Shown: positions 1 to 6,320, counted from the first letter of the stretch. The stretch: DNA of 8,123 bases from an uncultured Streptococcus sp. (GCA_934216185.1 CAKQBM010000083.1:1-8123); one strand, 5' to 3'. The notes: generated from the letters alone by a model not told the origin. Numbers and translations: made by a program.

Positions 1-47
1 CCACTCATCCCTGTCACAATCACCAAGTGAAGTTGTTTCTTTGTCAT
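1..47 (-). CDS. rapZ: RapZ (YvcJ family) RNase adaptor / nucleotide-binding protein, N-terminal fragment
   Basis: Only the first 15 codons and part of the next are inside the window; the gene runs off the left edge. The visible start reads MTKKQLHLVIVTGMS, then a partial Gly codon. This matches the N-terminus of streptococcal RapZ/YvcJ, where a short beta strand leads into the P-loop (GMSGAGK in the family; only its beginning is visible here). Family members bind nucleotides. RapZ of E. coli steers RNase E to a small RNA, and the Bacillus homologue YvcJ affects competence. The ATG is supported by AAGGAG at 54-59, six bases upstream. In related genomes rapZ is followed by yvcK-type and whiA-type genes, which would lie beyond the edge. 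A hairpin separates it from ridA with no obvious room for a new promoter. The identification rests on few residues. Confidence 0.75.
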   Translation of the reverse strand, partial: MTKKQLHLVIVTGMS

Positions 48-60
48 CTTTTTCTCCTTA

Positions 61-91
61 TATCAAAAGAAGTTTGGCCGAACCAAACTTC
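61..91 (-). terminator. Rho-independent terminator or attenuator after ridA
   Basis: A perfect 9-bp stem (69-77 with 83-91) and a 5-base loop is followed on the minus strand by TTTTGATA. It starts 8 bases past the ridA stop and ends just before the rapZ ribosome binding site. The T tract is short and interrupted, so read-through into rapZ is likely. It may act as a partial terminator. Confidence 0.7.
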
Positions 92-98
92 AACTAGC

Positions 99-479
99 TT
101 ATCCAATCTCTGCGATGACTTCGATTTCGACTTTTACATCACGAGGAAGACGAGCTACCTCCACAGCTGAACGAGCTGGAAATTCCTCTTTAAAGGCCGT
201 TTGGTAAACCTCGTTAAAAGGAACGAAGTCGTTCATATCGCTCAAGAAGCAAGTTGTTTTGACAACATGGTCAAAGTCTGTTCCTGCTTCTGTCAAAATA
301 GCACCAATATTTTTCAAGACTTGTTCTGTCTGTTCTTGAATGGTTTCTCCAACGATTTCCCCAGTTTCAGGAGAGAGAGGAACTTGACCACTAGCAAACA
401 AAAGGTTGCCTACGATTTTTCCTTGAACATATGGTCCGATAGCCTTTGGAGCTTTATCTGTATGAATTGTTTTTGCCAT
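99..479 (-). CDS. ridA: RidA family enamine/imine deaminase (YjgF/YER057c/UK114)
   Basis: The 126-residue product is the usual single-domain RidA length. RidA is a trimeric cytosolic enzyme that hydrolyses reactive 2-aminoacrylate and related enamines, released by PLP enzymes such as threonine/serine dehydratase, to keto acids and ammonia. Visible signatures are IGPY (14-17, Tyr17 in the active site), FASGQVPL (28-35) and the C-terminal block ARSAVEVARLP (102-112). Arg103 corresponds to the substrate-carboxylate arginine (Arg105 in E. coli), and Glu118 corresponds to Glu120. The E. coli Cys107 position is Ala105 here; this cysteine is not essential across the family. The start ATG is preceded by GAGG (488-491), which overlaps the ysxC TGA stop. 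The 10-base gap suggests coupled translation as the last gene of the folA-clpX-ysxC cluster. A hairpin follows the stop. Confidence 0.95.
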   Translation of the reverse strand: MAKTIHTDKAPKAIGPYVQGKIVGNLLFASGQVPLSPETGEIVGETIQEQTEQVLKNIGAILTEAGTDFDHVVKTTCFLSDMNDFVPFNEVYQTAFKEEFPARSAVEVARLPRDVKVEIEVIAEIG

Positions 480-489
480 TTTCTTTACC

Positions 490-1077
490 TCATAATTTTT
501 CTAAGATTGCATCCCAAGCTTGGTCCATCCCTGCCTTACTGACAGAAGAAAAGAGAATGAAATCATCACTTGGGTCAAAATTTAATTTCTTTTTGATTGC
601 TGATTCGTGCTTGTTCCATTTACCACGTGGAATCTTGTCTGCCTTGGTTGCAACGATAATAACCGGAATCTCATAGTACTTGAGAAATTCGTACATCTGG
701 ACATCATCTGCTGATGGGTCATGACGGAGGTCAACTAGACTGACTACCGCACGGAGATTTTCCCGAGTCGTTAAGTACTCCTCAATCATGCGCCCCCACT
801 TTTCACGTTCCTTTTTAGAAACACGAGCATAGCCATAACCAGGCACATCCACAAAACGCATCTTGTCATCAATGTTAAAGAAGTTGAGGAGCTGGGTTTT
901 ACCAGGTTTTCCTGATGTACGGGCCAGATTCTTACGATTCAGCATGGTGTTGATAAAGCTGGATTTACCAACATTTGAACGCCCTGCTAGAGCAATCTCT
1001 GGTAGGTCATCCTGCGGATAGTGGGATTTATTAGCTGCACTGAGCAAGATTTCAGCATTGTGTGTATTGATTTCCAT
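490..1077 (-). CDS. ysxC: YsxC/EngB ribosome biogenesis GTP-binding protein
   Basis: A 195-residue TRAFAC GTPase of the EngB/YihA family, involved in late assembly of the 50S ribosomal subunit and usually essential in Firmicutes. With the ATG at 1077 as residue 1, the G motifs are G1 GRSNVGKS (32-39), switch I GKTQ (59-62), G3 DVPG (77-80), G4 TKAD (144-147) and G5 near SSVS (177-180). All are intact. An in-frame GTG two codons upstream (1083) is possible. I prefer ATG at 1077 because GAGG (1083-1086) sits five bases upstream, whereas the GTG would lie inside that ribosome binding site. The site follows directly on the clpX TAG stop, so translation is probably coupled to clpX. The clpX-ysxC pairing is conserved in many Firmicutes. 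Nothing looks degraded. Confidence 0.95.
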   Translation of the reverse strand: MEINTHNAEILLSAANKSHYPQDDLPEIALAGRSNVGKSSFINTMLNRKNLARTSGKPGKTQLLNFFNIDDKMRFVDVPGYGYARVSKKEREKWGRMIEEYLTTRENLRAVVSLVDLRHDPSADDVQMYEFLKYYEIPVIIVATKADKIPRGKWNKHESAIKKKLNFDPSDDFILFSSVSKAGMDQAWDAILEKL

Positions 1078-1085
1078 TGTCACCT

Positions 1086-2318
1086 CTAGGCTGTTTCTAG
1101 GATTGGTTTATCCGTTCCATCGACAGCTTCTTTTGTGATGCGAACCAATTTCACATTTTCCTGACTCGGTACTTCAAACATGATGTCTAGCATGGTTTCT
1201 TCGATGATAGAGCGAAGTCCACGCGCCCCTGTCTTGCGTTCGATAGCTTTATTGGCAATCTCTTGAAGGGCTTCGTCGTCAAATTCTAGCTCAACATCAT
1301 CATAAGAAAGCAAGGTTTGGTATTGTTTAACCAAGGCATTTCTTGGCTCTTTCAAGATGCGAACCAAGTCATCGACTGTCAATTGCTCAAGAGCTGCAAA
1401 GACAGGCAAGCGTCCAATCAACTCTGGAATAATACCAAATTTTTGAATATCTTCCGCAATGATTTCTTGCATGTAGGAGCTATTTTCATCAATCGCTTTA
1501 TTGTTTTGACCAAATCCGATGACTTTTTCACCCAGACGTTGTTTAACGATTTCTTCAATGCCATCAAAGGCACCACCCACGATGAAGAGGATATTTTTAG
1601 TATCCACTTGAATCATCTCTTGTTGTGGATGTTTACGTCCACCTTGAGGCGGCACGCTAGCAACGGTTCCCTCGATAATCTTGAGAAGAGCTTGTTGCAC
1701 CCCTTCACCAGAAACATCACGTGTGATAGAAACGTTCTCACTCTTCTTGGCAATCTTGTCAATTTCATCCACGTAGATAATCCCACGCTCTGCTCGCTCA
1801 ATGTTAAAGTCAGCAGCCTGCAAGAGTTTGAGGAGAATGTTTTCCACGTCCTCACCTACATAACCAGCCTCGGTAAGAGCTGTCGCATCCGCAATCGCAA
1901 AAGGTACATTCAAGCTCTTAGCCAAGGTCTGGGCAAGGAAAGTTTTCCCTGAACCAGTTGGACCAATCATCAAGATGTTTGACTTCTGCAAATCGACATC
2001 TTCTGACTCCTCACGAGTATCGTGGAAATTGATGCGTTTGTAGTGGTTGTAAACCGCCACTGCTAAAGCACGTTTGGCACGATCTTGACCAATTACATAG
2101 TGGTTCAAGATATGGAGGAGTTCGATTGGTTTTGGAACTTCAGACAAGTCTGCCAAGACTTCTTCCGCCAACTCCTCACGAATGATTTCCTGGGCCAACT
2201 CCACACATTCATTACAGATAAAGGCGTTATTCCCAGCGATTATTTTTTGTACTTCTTCTTGGCTTTTGCCACAAAATGAGCAATAAACCATCATATCATT
2301 ATTCCTAGTTGTAGGCAT
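1086..2318 (-). CDS. clpX: ClpX, ATP-dependent unfoldase subunit of ClpXP protease
   Basis: The 410-residue product is full length for ClpX. It is a hexameric AAA+ unfoldase that recognises tagged proteins (for example ssrA-tagged), unfolds them and feeds them to ClpP in the cytosol. The N-terminal zinc-binding domain has Cys13, Cys16, Cys35 and Cys38. The AAA+ module shows Walker A GPTGSGKT (119-126), the GYVG pore loop (152-155), Walker B with Asp184-Glu185, the RKH loop (228-230), the ClpP-docking tripeptide IGF (267-269), the arginine finger Arg302 in ELIGRLP, and sensor 2 Arg365 in GARGLR. All are intact, so it should partner ClpP, which is encoded elsewhere. The ribosome binding site is GGAAGGAAA (2321-2329). 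It lies 36 bases after the 56-residue ORF and its stop overlaps the ysxC ribosome binding site. No CIRCE or other heat-shock operator is visible upstream. Confidence 0.98.
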   Translation of the reverse strand: MPTTRNNDMMVYCSFCGKSQEEVQKIIAGNNAFICNECVELAQEIIREELAEEVLADLSEVPKPIELLHILNHYVIGQDRAKRALAVAVYNHYKRINFHDTREESEDVDLQKSNILMIGPTGSGKTFLAQTLAKSLNVPFAIADATALTEAGYVGEDVENILLKLLQAADFNIERAERGIIYVDEIDKIAKKSENVSITRDVSGEGVQQALLKIIEGTVASVPPQGGRKHPQQEMIQVDTKNILFIVGGAFDGIEEIVKQRLGEKVIGFGQNNKAIDENSSYMQEIIAEDIQKFGIIPELIGRLPVFAALEQLTVDDLVRILKEPRNALVKQYQTLLSYDDVELEFDDEALQEIANKAIERKTGARGLRSIIEETMLDIMFEVPSQENVKLVRITKEAVDGTDKPILETA

Positions 2319-2354
2319 GATTTCCTTCCGTTCTATTCTATACTGTCATTCTAT

Positions 2355-2525
2355 CTAAAATAAGGTCATGTAAAAGGCATGGATACTATTGACCAAATTG
2401 GTAAAAGCATTTAAGAAGAGCAGGACAGAAAGTCCATAACGCTTTTTACGAAAAGCCTGTACTCCTGCAAGCAAGCAGACCAAACACAGCATGGCTGTGA
2501 AAAAACCAAATATACTACGTTCCAT
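2355..2525 (-). CDS. Small two-helix membrane protein, function unknown
   Basis: A 56-residue ORF fills the gap between folA and clpX. ATG at 2525 shares one base with the folA TAA stop (TAATG), and the TAG stop is at 2355-2357. AAAGGAAG in the last codons of folA provides the ribosome binding site, so translation is probably coupled. Two hydrophobic segments are visible: about residues 6-24 (rich in Phe, Leu, Cys, Ala) and about 31-55. They are joined by a positively charged turn, RKKRY at 26-30. By the positive-inside rule the turn would face the cytoplasm and both ends would face outward. There is no cleavage site, lipobox or enzyme motif. I recall a conserved hypothetical protein of this size at the same place in pneumococcal genomes, but no function is known to me. 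The exact overlap, the ribosome binding site and the membrane-like composition argue that it is real. Confidence 0.85.
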   Translation of the reverse strand: MERSIFGFFTAMLCLVCLLAGVQAFRKKRYGLSVLLFLNAFTNLVNSIHAFYMTLF

Positions 2526-3031
2526 TAGACTTCCTTTCTCTTGCGGTATTGGATGGTAAAATCATAAGGATTTTTCTCATCTTTGGTATAGGATTTGCTT
2601 GAAACTGTCTCAAAAAGAGACAAATCAAACTCCTCAGGGAAATAGGTATCTCCCTCCACCCGAGCATGAATTTGAGTCACAATCACTTCGTCAAGGTAGG
2701 GCTCAAAAGCCTGAAAAATCTGCTTCCCACCGAGAATATAGAGATTCTTGTCTTGAGCCTGATACCAGTCGAGAACAGACTGGACATCCTGAAAAGTAGC
2801 AACCCCGTCTATCTTTTCTTCAGAATTACGCGTCAAAATCAAGGTCTCCCGTTTTGGAAGCAAGCGACGCCCCATTCCATCAAAGGTCACACGCCCCATC
2901 AAGATAGCATGATTCAGAGTTGTTTCTTTGAAGTGTTGCAGTTCTGCTGGCAAATACCAAGGCAGACGATTATCCTTACCAATCACACCCTCTTCATCCT
3001 GGGCCCAAATAGCTACGATTTTCTTAGTCAT
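2525..3031 (-). CDS. folA: Dihydrofolate reductase, allele with Leu100 (trimethoprim-resistance substitution)
   Basis: The 168-residue product is a full-length chromosomal streptococcal DHFR, which reduces dihydrofolate to tetrahydrofolate with NADPH and is the target of trimethoprim. Features include IGKDNRLPW (17-25), the conserved active-site Glu30, the NADPH-binding segment MGRVTF (45-50), and LGGKQIF (100-106) in place of the usual IGGKQIF. Residue 100 is Leu, codon CTC at 2732-2734. In pneumococci I100L (ATC to CTC) is the established change that gives trimethoprim resistance. Compared with the susceptible sequence I remember, other differences include E20D, H26Y, P70S, D92A, E94D, H120Q, L135F, F147S and A149T, the pattern of a mosaic allele acquired by transformation. 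The ribosome binding site is AAGGA seven bases before the ATG. This is the first gene of the cluster leading to clpX. Confidence 0.98.
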   Translation of the reverse strand: MTKKIVAIWAQDEEGVIGKDNRLPWYLPAELQHFKETTLNHAILMGRVTFDGMGRRLLPKRETLILTRNSEEKIDGVATFQDVQSVLDWYQAQDKNLYILGGKQIFQAFEPYLDEVIVTQIHARVEGDTYFPEEFDLSLFETVSSKSYTKDEKNPYDFTIQYRKRKEV

Positions 3032-3058
3032 ACTTCCATCCTTTTCACTGATAGTACT

Positions 3059-3067
3059 ATTTTATCA
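3059..3067 (-). promoter_or_regulatory. Probable folA promoter (extended -10)
   Basis: On the minus strand TGATAAAAT forms an extended -10 element: TAAAAT at 3059-3064 with TG one base upstream. No good -35 hexamer is found 17 bases away; that region is a T-rich tract, which fits an extended -10 promoter. It lies between the dpr terminator and folA and is the only plausible promoter for the folA-clpX-ysxC-ridA cluster here. A 10-bp palindrome ATAGTACTAT (3051-3060) overlaps the expected start of transcription. Confidence 0.5.
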
Positions 3068-3110
3068 AAAAACTCAAAAAAAGACTGGTTTGGAATAGCT
3101 TACAGAATAG

Positions 3111-3141
3111 AAAAAATCTGTAAGAAATTTCTTACAGATTT
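3111..3141 (-). terminator. Rho-independent terminator of dpr
   Basis: A perfect 28-base palindrome (3114-3127 with 3128-3141) lies 19 bases past the dpr stop. On the minus strand it is followed by an uninterrupted run of T (positions 3116 down to 3111, merging with the T residues of the stem). It separates dpr from the folA promoter. Confidence 0.88.
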
Positions 3142-3160
3142 ATATATGTTACCTTGTTTC

Positions 3161-3679
3161 TTACAAACCAGGTGCTTGTCCAAGTTCTGCCGCAAGCATC
3201 CAGATTGTTTTATCAGTTTCAGTCTTAGCGTCTGAGAAGATACCGTTTGTTACATCGTCACCTTCTTCATCAGTAACATCCAAACCTTTTTGGAAGAGTT
3301 CTGACAAGTAACGGTAGATAGCAAGGACACGTTCCAAGCTTTCTTCAACATTACGGTATTCACCAGCTTCTTCTTCGATTTCACTATTTTGAAGGAATTC
3401 TGTCAAAGTAGAGAATGGGCTTCCACCAAGTGTGATCAAACGTTCGCTGATTTCATCCAATTGACCGTCAAGAGCATCCATGTACTCATCCATTTTTGGA
3501 TGCCATACAAGGAAACCACGACCACGCATGTACCAGTGTACTTGGTGCAAAGCCACGTGGGCTACGTACAAATCAGCAACAGCTTGGTTCAATACTTCCT
3601 TTGTTTTCGCCAATGCTACTGGTGCTGCTTTTGTTAATGATGTTACGTCTTTTACTGCTTCTTTTTTCAATTCTACCAT
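3161..3679 (-). CDS. dpr: Dpr, Dps-like peroxide resistance ferritin
   Basis: A 172-residue Dps-family protein. Dpr assembles into a dodecameric cytosolic shell that oxidises and stores iron, preventing Fenton chemistry. This matters in streptococci, which make H2O2 but lack catalase. The two-subunit ferroxidase residues are visible as His48 (in HQVHW, 45-49), His60 and Asp64 (WHPKMDE), and Asp75 and Glu79 (GQLDEISE), matching the arrangement known from S. suis and S. mutans Dpr. I chose ATG at 3679 because GAGG (3688-3691) lies eight bases upstream. An in-frame ATG at 3697 adds six residues but has no good ribosome binding site. The gene stands alone, with its own promoter (3734-3762), a palindrome over the -10, and a strong terminator. 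Pneumococci lack PerR, so the regulator is not obvious; RitR-type or metal-dependent control is possible. Confidence 0.96.
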   Translation of the reverse strand: MVELKKEAVKDVTSLTKAAPVALAKTKEVLNQAVADLYVAHVALHQVHWYMRGRGFLVWHPKMDEYMDALDGQLDEISERLITLGGSPFSTLTEFLQNSEIEEEAGEYRNVEESLERVLAIYRYLSELFQKGLDVTDEEGDDVTNGIFSDAKTETDKTIWMLAAELGQAPGL

Positions 3680-3729
3680 TGTTTTTACCTCATTCATTAT
3701 TTTTTGTAACCACTTCTTAATGATTACTA

Positions 3730-3748
3730 TCTTAGTATACTACTAAGA
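3730..3748. promoter_or_regulatory. Candidate operator palindrome over the dpr -10 box
   Basis: TCTTAGTATACTACTAAGA has perfect 8-base arms (3730-3737 and 3741-3748) around a 3-base centre. It completely covers the dpr -10 hexamer, so a bound protein would block RNA polymerase. It does not match the PerR box, the PsaR/MntR box or the CopY box as I remember them. The regulator is unknown; the operator role is inferred from position and symmetry alone. Confidence 0.5.
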
Positions 3749-3762
3749 ATAACCAATAGCAA
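3734..3762 (-). promoter_or_regulatory. dpr promoter
   Basis: On the minus strand, -35 TTGCTA (3757-3762) and -10 TATACT (3734-3739) are separated by exactly 17 bases. The -10 has five of six consensus bases. It lies 54 bases upstream of the chosen dpr start codon. Confidence 0.75.
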
Positions 3763-3866
3763 GCCAAATGACTCACATGAGAAAAGTTGCAATAGACTGA
3801 TAATTTAAGAATTTTTTAGAAAAAAACACAGTCCCTCTACATATTTCTTAACTACGACAAAATAAA

Positions 3867-3903
3867 GAAAAAAAGAGGATGCAATTTCTTGCACACCCCT
3901 TTC
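3867..3903 (-). terminator. Rho-independent terminator of lytC
   Basis: On the minus strand, 14 bases past the lytC stop, an imperfect hairpin has an inner stem TGCAA/TTGCA (3880-3884 with 3889-3893) around a 4-base loop. It is extended by GG/CC, wobble and A-T pairs with one bulge, and is followed by a run of T interrupted by C. The region from here to the dpr promoter (about 3763-3866) holds no gene that I can see. Confidence 0.7.
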
Positions 3904-3916
3904 TCAAACTTATATC

Positions 3917-5398
3917 TTAATACCAAACGCTGACATCAACACGACCTCGAATTCCTTTTAAGTATTCAGATGAAGTATATTGCCATCCTTTTTCACCTGA
4001 ATAGTGAGGATTATTCCAATCAAGCGCATCAGTATAAGCAGCAACCCAATTGACATGTTGCAGAATATCTGGATGATTCAAACGAGTTTGCAAAAGTTGA
4101 CGGTAGCTATAAACATTCACATTTTGATAACCAGCCTGCTTCATCGTGTCCATGTACTTGTTGATGATCTTAACCCAAGTACCTGTATCACTTGGAGCTC
4201 TCTTGCTCTTATTTACGTATTCCCAGTTCTCAACATCGTAGTAAATAGGATAAGACAAGTTCATATTATATTTTTTCAAGAGTTCAATCGTCTGATTGGC
4301 ATCATTCTCAGCATCGGTCTCGTTTTCAGCATAAGTATAGAGGTAAACGCCGTAAGGAATTCCAAGACGGTTTAACTCCTGGATATTATGAGCCAATTCC
4401 TTGTCCTCAGTTCCACTATAACCCAAACGAACAATTACTCCATCTACTCCATTATCATCGATGACTTTCTTCCAGTCACTGATACGACCATTATGTTCAC
4501 TGACATCAATGACCTTTTTAACTTGATCAGTCCCAACTTGTTCTTCACGATGGTTAAAGAAATAACGTCTGCCATTTCGGTGAACCCAGCCAACATTCAA
4601 GTCTTTCTTTTCTTTTAACTCACCTGAGTCAGAAAAAATATAGCGAGCATCATCCATGACTAATTCACCAGTCGCCATAGCACCACTTCCTGTCAAATAG
4701 TAGTTACCCTGCCACTCATCTTTAGCCATGTAACCCCACTTCTTGAAATAATACCATTTTCCGTCTACCTTTTGCCACTCTTGATTTGCATAAGAGCCAT
4801 CAGATTTGAGATAGAAGTAAGACGAATAGGCTGGATCATAGAGCCATTCATTTTGCATCATAGCTCCTTGACCATTCAAGAAATAACTTCCTTGCCATTG
4901 GCTTTTAGCCATGTAACCCCACTTCTTGAAATAATACCACTTATTTCCAATCAATTGCCATTCTTGATTAGCATAAACGCCATCTGACTTGAGATAAAAC
5001 CAACTCTTGTAATTATTGTCATAGACCCACTCGTTTTGAGCCATATAGCCACCTGATTTTAGGTAGTAATTGCCCTGCCACTCATTTTGAGCATAACGAC
5101 CGTCTGATTTAATATAAAACCAAGCCTTATAATAGTTATCAAAAATCCATTCACTTTGAGCTTTAGAACCATCAGCCTTTACATAATAATCCCCCTCCCA
5201 GTGGGCAGAAGCATTGGTCTTTACTCCTGCGCTCGTTTGAGTTTTATTAGAAGACTGATTTTGCTCTGAACTACTTGAAACTGTCCTTGTATCCTGCGAA
5301 GTTTTTGAAGCTTCAGTTTCATTTGCAGCGACATGGTTAGTTGCCAAGCCGAGTAAACAGATACTTGCTAATCCAATTTTTCCAATCTTTGTTTTCAA
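3917..5398 (-). CDS. lytC: LytC, choline-binding GH25 lysozyme (autolysin)
   Basis: A 493-residue secreted autolytic lysozyme that cleaves the N-acetylmuramic acid to N-acetylglucosamine bond of peptidoglycan and binds phosphocholine on teichoic acids. From the TTG start: signal peptide 1-25 (basic MKTKIGK, hydrophobic core, cut after HVAA), a Ser/Thr/Gln-rich linker to about 65, eleven choline-binding repeats at about 67-285 (nine with the EW/QW...YY pattern, the last two divergent), then a GH25 domain at about 294-493. Expected catalytic residues are Asp298 (in VIDVSEHNG) and Asp388 with Glu390 (YYDVENWE). The choline-binding module before the catalytic domain is the LytC order, opposite to LytA. 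I chose TTG at 5398 because AGGAGAGG lies five bases upstream. The earlier in-frame ATG at 5431 lies inside the tpiA terminator and lacks a ribosome binding site. LytC acts with LytA and CbpD in lysis and fratricide. Confidence 0.96.
   Translation of the reverse strand: MKTKIGKIGLASICLLGLATNHVAANETEASKTSQDTRTVSSSSEQNQSSNKTQTSAGVKTNASAHWEGDYYVKADGSKAQSEWIFDNYYKAWFYIKSDGRYAQNEWQGNYYLKSGGYMAQNEWVYDNNYKSWFYLKSDGVYANQEWQLIGNKWYYFKKWGYMAKSQWQGSYFLNGQGAMMQNEWLYDPAYSSYFYLKSDGSYANQEWQKVDGKWYYFKKWGYMAKDEWQGNYYLTGSGAMATGELVMDDARYIFSDSGELKEKKDLNVGWVHRNGRRYFFNHREEQVGTDQVKKVIDVSEHNGRISDWKKVIDDNGVDGVIVRLGYSGTEDKELAHNIQELNRLGIPYGVYLYTYAENETDAENDANQTIELLKKYNMNLSYPIYYDVENWEYVNKSKRAPSDTGTWVKIINKYMDTMKQAGYQNVNVYSYRQLLQTRLNHPDILQHVNWVAAYTDALDWNNPHYSGEKGWQYTSSEYLKGIRGRVDVSVWY
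4721..4756. repeat. 36-base direct repeat inside lytC, copy 1
   Basis: Identical over 36 bases to 4904-4939, an offset of 183 bases or 61 codons. It encodes the WYYFKKWGYMAK part of a choline-binding repeat. The surrounding 61-residue blocks (each beginning FYLKSDG) are also alike, so a block of about three repeats was probably duplicated within the gene. Confidence 0.85.
4904..4939. repeat. 36-base direct repeat inside lytC, copy 2
   Basis: Exact partner of 4721-4756. The two copies could support slipped-strand or homologous loss or gain of 61 residues in frame, changing the number of choline-binding repeats without breaking the gene. Confidence 0.85.
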
Positions 5399-5412
5399 TC
5401 TTTCCTCTCCTA
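5399..5412 (-). promoter_or_regulatory. lytC ribosome binding site that sets a TTG start
   Basis: On the minus strand ATAGGAGAGGAAAGA runs into TTG-AAA-ACA. AGGAGAGG is a strong Shine-Dalgarno sequence at five-base spacing from TTG. No ATG or GTG in frame is suitably placed, and the resulting product begins with a typical signal peptide. Confidence 0.8.
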
Positions 5413-5446
5413 TAAAAAATGGAACAGACATCTGAATGCTGTTCCA
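5413..5446 (-). terminator. Rho-independent terminator of tpiA
   Basis: Minus-strand stem TGGAACAG/CTGTTCCA (5439-5446 with 5420-5427), extendable by CAT/ATG in the loop with one bulged base, followed by TTTTTT (5419-5414). It begins 18 bases past the tpiA stop and ends directly before the lytC ribosome binding site. Any lytC promoter must therefore overlap or lie upstream of it, in the tpiA 3' end. A possible -10, TAAAAT, sits at the tpiA stop but has no good -35. Confidence 0.8.
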
Positions 5447-5464
5447 CCTAGCTTTTGCTACTGA

Positions 5465-6223
5465 TTATTTTACAAAGTCAAGCAAAGCCAAGAAGCTTTC
5501 TGCTTCAAGTGACGCACCACCTACAAGGGCACCGTCAACGTCTGGGCAAGCCATGTATGAAGCAACGTTTTCAGGTTTAACAGAACCACCGTATTGAACA
5601 CGAACTTTGTCTGCAACTTCTTGACCGAAGTCAGCAGCTACAACGTCACGAACAACTTTACACATTTTTTGTGCATCGTCTTGTGAAGCTGATTTACCAG
5701 TACCGATAGCCCAGATTGGCTCGTAAGCAATAACTGATGCAGCAACTTGTTCAGCTGTCAATCCAGCCAAAGCAGCAGATACTTGAGCACCTACAAATTC
5801 AGCTGCTTTACCAGCTTCGTAAGTTTCAAGTGACTCACCACAACAGATGATTGGAAGCATACCGTTCGCAAAGATTGCTTTTGCTTTTTTGTTGATATCT
5901 TCGTCAGTTTCATGGAAGTAGTCACGGCGTTCTGAGTGACCGATAACAACGTAGTCAGTACCGATTTCTTTCAAAACTTGTGGGCTAGTTTCACCAGTGA
6001 AAGCACCTGCATTTTCAAAGTAGCAGTTTTGAGCAGCAACTTTAAGGTTTGAACCTTTTGCAGCAGCAAGAACAGCTGTCAAATCAAGAGCTGGAGCAGC
6101 GATACCTGCTTCAACAAGATCTGATGAAGGAAGTTTTGATGCAACTGCTTCAACGAATGCTTTAGCTTCTTCTGGATTTTTGTTCATTTTCCAGTTACCA
6201 GCGATAAATGGTTTACGTGACAT
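5465..6223 (-). CDS. tpiA: Triosephosphate isomerase
   Basis: The 252-residue product is the standard length for a bacterial TIM barrel. It interconverts dihydroxyacetone phosphate and glyceraldehyde 3-phosphate in glycolysis, as a cytosolic dimer. Catalytic and signature residues are all present: Asn10 and Lys12 in GNWKMN (9-14), His96 in IGHSERR (94-100), and Glu168 in [11 protein letters not shown] (166-176), which also carries the mobile loop 6. The phosphate-binding GGS near YGGSVKP is also intact. The start is ATG 6223, with GAGGT at 6231-6235 seven bases upstream. A longer reading from 6244 would place the ribosome binding site inside the coding sequence and is not needed. Strong codon bias (few rare codons) fits high expression. 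It has its own promoter (6259-6287) and a terminator, so it is probably monocistronic with possible read-through to lytC. Confidence 0.98.
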   Translation of the reverse strand: MSRKPFIAGNWKMNKNPEEAKAFVEAVASKLPSSDLVEAGIAAPALDLTAVLAAAKGSNLKVAAQNCYFENAGAFTGETSPQVLKEIGTDYVVIGHSERRDYFHETDEDINKKAKAIFANGMLPIICCGESLETYEAGKAAEFVGAQVSAALAGLTAEQVAASVIAYEPIWAIGTGKSASQDDAQKMCKVVRDVVAADFGQEVADKVRVQYGGSVKPENVASYMACPDVDGALVGGASLEAESFLALLDFVK

Positions 6224-6258
6224 TTCACATACCTCTTTTTTCAATTTATTTTCTACTT

Positions 6259-6287
6259 ATTTTATCACAATTATACACAGCTTGCAA
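6259..6287 (-). promoter_or_regulatory. tpiA promoter
   Basis: On the minus strand, -35 TTGCAA (6282-6287), a 17-base spacer and -10 TAAAAT (6259-6264), with the extended TG motif (TGATAAAAT). This is the best promoter match in the window, as expected for a glycolytic gene. It lies 36 bases upstream of the tpiA ATG. Confidence 0.85.
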
Positions 6288-6320
6288 ATCTTACTCGGAT
6301 TTCAAGCCTGCTTACATGGA

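Noticed and set aside
1078..1083. GTG start for ysxC two codons upstream
   Set aside because: It overlaps the Shine-Dalgarno sequence that serves ATG 1077. It adds only two residues, and the family usually starts at the ATG.
1317..1952. Plus-strand reading frame of 211 codons opposite clpX
   Set aside because: It mirrors conserved ClpX motifs in another frame; its composition is atypical and it has no start signals or recognisable domain.
3051..3060. 10-base palindrome ATAGTACTAT near the folA start of transcription, possibly related to the dpr palindrome
   Set aside because: It is short and AT-rich, its arm spacing differs from the dpr site, and such a palindrome is common by chance. It is noted only with the folA promoter.
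2666..3235. Plus-strand reading frame of 189 codons crossing folA and the dpr 3' end
   Set aside because: It runs through two real genes, a terminator and a promoter on the other strand. No domain or ribosome binding site is seen.
3161..3697. Longer dpr start at ATG 3697
   Set aside because: It has no good ribosome binding site, and the strong GAGG site lies inside the extension, correctly spaced for ATG 3679.
4004..4375. Plus-strand reading frame of 123 codons opposite lytC
   Set aside because: It lies wholly inside lytC on the other strand, has no ribosome binding site or domain, and the lytC protein is strongly conserved with intact catalytic residues.
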